This document shows, in pieces, positions 61,704 to 64,000 of a stretch of DNA of 64,000 bases (positions are counted from its first letter, which is position 1; the number at the start of each line of letters is the position of its first letter). The DNA lies in contig CAYTBN010000038.1 in assembly GCA_964436045.1 (NCBI GenBank), positions 1 through 64,000 of the forward strand. The letters run 5' to 3'. A program made the position numbers and the translations under genes. The stretch is from CAYTBN01 sp964436045. Its GTDB lineage: Bacteria > Myxococcota_A > UBA796 > UBA9615 > CAYRNR01. Below the pieces are notes generated by a model that saw nothing but the letters and a program-made list of their open reading frames with translations, searched no databases and had not been told where the DNA came from.

Positions 61704-63314
61704 TCACTCGAAGCGGAACAGGTAGAACGAATAGCCCGCGCGAGCGATGGGTGTGTGGCGCCGCAGCCAGTCGGTGGCCACGCCCGTCTCGAGGGCGGTC
61801 AGCTCGCCGCGGATCAGCATGTTGGTCGAGATGGCGTAGACCCCGGGTGGGGGATGGGGCGAGTGCCACGCCTCTTCCGTGATCAGCTCGTAGTCGATGC
61901 CGTAGTGCTCGGGCGCCCCGCTGACGATCCAGGGGTAGAGCAGGATCACCCGGGCGACACCGAGCTCGTCCATCGTGCGCTTCAGGGCCGGCAGGTCCTG
62001 ACCCCAGTCGATGTTGGAGTCGTCCAGCACCCGGTGGCCGAACTCGGGGCCGCCGGCCAGCCCATTGAAGTAGGAGAGGTGGTGGGGGTGGATGCGAAGG
62101 GTGCCCGACAGGCACCACAGCGCCATCGCCCCGGCGAACACCCAGCGCGGCACTCCGCCCCGCCAGTCGACCCCCAGGCGCCCGATCCACAGGAACAGAA
62201 AGGGGAACACGGGGAGGATGTAGCGGACGCCCACGTTGGCGGCCAGGGCGGAGGTGGCGAAGAAGAACACCAGCGGCGGCAGCAGCAGGAAGGCCTCGTC
62301 CAGGGCTTCGCGCAGGGTGTGGCGCAGCCGCAGGTTGGCCCCGACCATGAGCAGCAACACCGGCACCCGCGACTTGAAGACCGCGGCGGCCAGGAAGTAC
62401 CACCACCAGCCCCCCTCGCGGAACCGGCCCAGCAGGTAGAACGCGTAGTCCGGGTCGTGGTCCGCGTTGACCCGCGTCAGCCCCTCCAGGTAGGCGCTGG
62501 GCCGCGGCGGGAAGCCATACGCGGCCCACACGACGATCCCGGCCACCAGCGCCATCGCCCCGAGGCCGACGGCGGCGGACAGTGCCCGCCTGGGCCACTC
62601 GTCCGGGCCTCCTGCGGCTCCCTCGAACGGGCGCGCGACCCACAGGCCGACCAGCAGCGCCGCGACCGGTCCGGTGAACGCTCCGGAGAACTTGGCCGCC
62701 ATCGCCAGGCCGATCCCCAGCGCCGCGCCCAGCAGGTGGCCGAAGTGGCCCCGGCGCAGGTAGGCCCACAGGTGGAAGAAGGTCACGAAGTAGAAGCAGG
62801 CCAGGCCCACATCCATGGTCACCCAGCGGGCGTGGCCCAGCACCGTGGGGCAGGTGGTGTACAGCCCCAGGGAGAGCAACGCGCCCCAGGGCCCCCACAG
62901 CGCACGCGCCCAGACGAACAGGTAGATCCCCAGCAGCACTCCGAGCAGCACCGTCGGCATCCGGCCCCAGAACAGGAGCCGATCCGCGTCGTTGCCGTAG
63001 AGGAAGCGCCTGCCGAAGCCCCACTCGTCCGGCGGGATCGCCGTCCAGCCCGGATCCTCCAGATCCAGTTGCGGGCCCAGCGCCAGCAGCGGAGTCGCCG
63101 CCAGCATCTTGAGCAGGGGCGGATGCTGGGGGTTCAGGCGGCGGTCGGCCGTGGCCAGGTAGGTGTAGCCCGCCGGCAGGTGGGTCACCTCGTCCGACGT
63201 GCAGCTCTTGCCCGCCATGCTGTGGATCGCCAGCCCGGCGAACAGCGCCAGCATCAGCGCCGCGGCGACGGTCACGTGGGTGGGTCGGGGTACGTGGGCC
63301 TCGGCAGGATCCAT
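61704..63314 (-). CDS. ArnT/PMT-type membrane glycosyltransferase
   Basis: A 536-residue membrane protein with about a dozen spans of the GT-C fold. The first periplasmic loop has the motif CTSDEVTHLPAGYTYLATAD, with the conserved Asp/Glu expected of PMT_2/GT39 enzymes, followed by RLNPQHPPLLKML. The C-terminal periplasmic part has DDSNIDWGQDLPALKR. Such enzymes transfer a sugar or modified sugar from a polyprenyl-phosphate donor to lipid A, proteins or glycans. The acceptor here is unknown. ATG 63314 was chosen; a TTG at 63353 is possible. It is divergent from the acyl-CoA synthetase. Confidence 0.87.
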   Translation of the reverse strand: MDPAEAHVPRPTHVTVAAALMLALFAGLAIHSMAGKSCTSDEVTHLPAGYTYLATADRRLNPQHPPLLKMLAATPLLALGPQLDLEDPGWTAIPPDEWGFGRRFLYGNDADRLLFWGRMPTVLLGVLLGIYLFVWARALWGPWGALLSLGLYTTCPTVLGHARWVTMDVGLACFYFVTFFHLWAYLRRGHFGHLLGAALGIGLAMAAKFSGAFTGPVAALLVGLWVARPFEGAAGGPDEWPRRALSAAVGLGAMALVAGIVVWAAYGFPPRPSAYLEGLTRVNADHDPDYAFYLLGRFREGGWWWYFLAAAVFKSRVPVLLLMVGANLRLRHTLREALDEAFLLLPPLVFFFATSALAANVGVRYILPVFPFLFLWIGRLGVDWRGGVPRWVFAGAMALWCLSGTLRIHPHHLSYFNGLAGGPEFGHRVLDDSNIDWGQDLPALKRTMDELGVARVILLYPWIVSGAPEHYGIDYELITEEAWHSPHPPPGVYAISTNMLIRGELTALETGVATDWLRRHTPIARAGYSFYLFRFE

Positions 63315-63364
63315 CACCCGATCATGGTAGGGAGGGGCCTCCTGGGCGGTCAAGTGCGCTCATA

Positions 63365-63412
63365 TTGCAACGCAACAAAACCGTTGACTCATTGTGCAAA
63401 CGCACATAGGAT
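63365..63412 (+). promoter_or_regulatory. Sigma70-type promoter with operator-like repeats for the acyl-CoA synthetase gene
   Basis: A -35 TTGACT (63384-63389) and -10 TAGGAT (63407-63412) are separated by exactly 17 bases, upstream of the ATG at 63470. The spacer contains the inverted repeat TGTGC-AAAC-GCACA (63393-63406), and a second one, TTGC-AAC-GCAA (63365-63375), lies just upstream of the -35. This arrangement suggests repression by a dimeric regulator, perhaps of the FadR/TetR kind that senses acyl-CoA; the regulator gene is not in the window. Confidence 0.6.
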
Positions 63413-63469
63413 TCCTCGGGCGGCGGCGACGCTGATCCCGGAACCACTCAAGAACGTGGAGGAATTCCG

Positions 63470-64000
63470 ATGATCCACGGCAACTGGCTCCAGCGCTGGT
63501 CCCTCTACGCACCGCAAAAAACCGCCCTGTTCGAGCTGGAGTCAGGCCGCGGGGTCAGCTATCGCGAGCTGGCCCGGCGGGCGGATCGGTCCGCCACACT
63601 GCTGCGGGACCGCTACGGCGTCCGGACCGGCCAGCGCGTGGCCGTGCTGGGGGGAAACCGGATCGAGCAGGTGGAGCTCTACTTCGCCGCCGCGAAGCTC
63701 GGCGCGATCCTGGTTCCGGTCAACTGGCGCCTGGCTCCGGACGAGGTGGCCTACGTGCTCGGCGACAGCGAGCCGACCCTGCTGGTCTACGGCGACGATG
63801 TGGCCGCGACCGTCGCCGCGCTGGCGGACGCGGGCTGGAGAGGCCGGACCCTGGCCCTGGACGGCGGCGGCGAGACCTACGGGACGCTCCGTGACCGGTC
63901 CCCGGACCACCCGGTGACCTGCGAGGCCGTGGGGGAGGACACCCCGCTGATGTTGCTCTACACCAGCGGGACCACGGGCCGGCCCAAGGGCGCGGTGCTG
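63470..64000 (+). CDS. Acyl-CoA synthetase/AMP-binding protein (partial)
   Basis: The first 177 residues of an adenylate-forming enzyme; the gene runs off the window. GVSYRELARRADRSATLL, a GQRVAVLGGNRIEQVELYFAAAKLGAILVPVNWRL-type stretch (given here only by its start GQRVAVLGGNR) and the phosphate loop LLYTSGTTGRPKGAVL are typical of fatty-acid or aromatic acyl-CoA ligases. It activates a carboxylic acid with ATP, then CoA. GGAGGA lies nine bases upstream of the ATG at 63470, and the promoter is at 63384-63412. Chain-length preference cannot be told from this part. Confidence 0.92.
   Translation, partial: MIHGNWLQRWSLYAPQKTALFELESGRGVSYRELARRADRSATLLRDRYGVRTGQRVAVLGGNRIEQVELYFAAAKLGAILVPVNWRLAPDEVAYVLGDSEPTLLVYGDDVAATVAALADAGWRGRTLALDGGGETYGTLRDRSPDHPVTCEAVGEDTPLMLLYTSGTTGRPKGAVL

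Overview
The window is visibly G+C-rich with a strong G/C preference at third codon positions. It encodes a Gram-negative cell: many lipoproteins, outer-membrane barrel proteins, and periplasmic thioredoxin-type proteins. FHA proteins with AgmX/PglI-type (TonB-like) C-termini, a Ser/Thr kinase fused to a formylglycine-generating-enzyme (FGE) domain, MopE-type metal-binding repeats and lipoproteins with Asp-rich tethers all point to a Myxococcota-like 'deltaproteobacterial' lineage, probably an uncultured one. This is inferred from gene content; no rRNA or tRNA gene is present to confirm it.

Layout. 0.1-3.3 kb: FHA/AgmX protein with a phosphoesterase-like lipoprotein. 3.4-5.9 kb: divergent ygeW (carbamoyltransferase) and ygeY (M20 hydrolase). 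5.9-9.1 kb: two receiver proteins around a histidine kinase with a Rossmann-like N-terminus. 9.2-9.7 kb: decayed remnants. 9.75-12.8 kb: a predicted ATPase gene split by an in-frame TAG. 12.8-16.4 kb: DASS symporter and propeller-like lipoprotein. 16.6-21.6 kb: nucleotide-sugar dehydrogenase, threonine-synthase-like enzyme, DUF4349 lipoprotein, thiL. 21.7-24 kb: two Asp-rich secreted proteins. 24-28.1 kb: hrpB and a sodium/solute symporter. 28.3-34.3 kb: a four-gene envelope operon (FG-GAP lipoprotein, second lipoprotein, porin, TPR-sulfotransferase). 34.3-41.2 kb: DsbA-like protein, lipoprotein remnant, and a four-gene operon including a glutamate/dicarboxylate-type symporter and an outer-membrane gene split by TGA. 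41.3-43.8 kb: kinase-FGE fusion. 43.8-45.5 kb: two headless beta-helix genes joined head to head. 45.6-51.1 kb: GAF/AAA+ regulator, lipoproteins, MscS channel, and a fragmented lipoprotein/barrel gene. 51.1-55.0 kb: a STAND-like ATPase-TPR-SLOG-like-nucleotide cyclase fusion, then a VapBC-type toxin-antitoxin pair. 55.2-61.5 kb: DUF2846-like lipoprotein, truncated permease, and an operon of an FHA/TonB-like protein with a membrane TPR-ATPase. 61.7-64 kb: ArnT/PMT-type glycosyltransferase, then the start of an acyl-CoA synthetase with a good promoter and operator-like repeats.

Themes. Much of the window concerns signalling (FHA proteins, kinases, receivers, cyclase) and the cell envelope. Several genes are broken by single in-frame stop codons of all three kinds or by truncation, which suggests recent gene decay or sequence errors. 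The best candidates for something undescribed are the cyclase fusion at 51.1-54.2 kb, the FHA/TonB-like plus TPR-ATPase operon at 56.5-61.5 kb, and the inverted beta-helix junction near 44.74 kb. No CRISPR array, transposase, integrase, tRNA or rRNA was found. No gap exceeds 300 bases except the remnant region 9054-9749.
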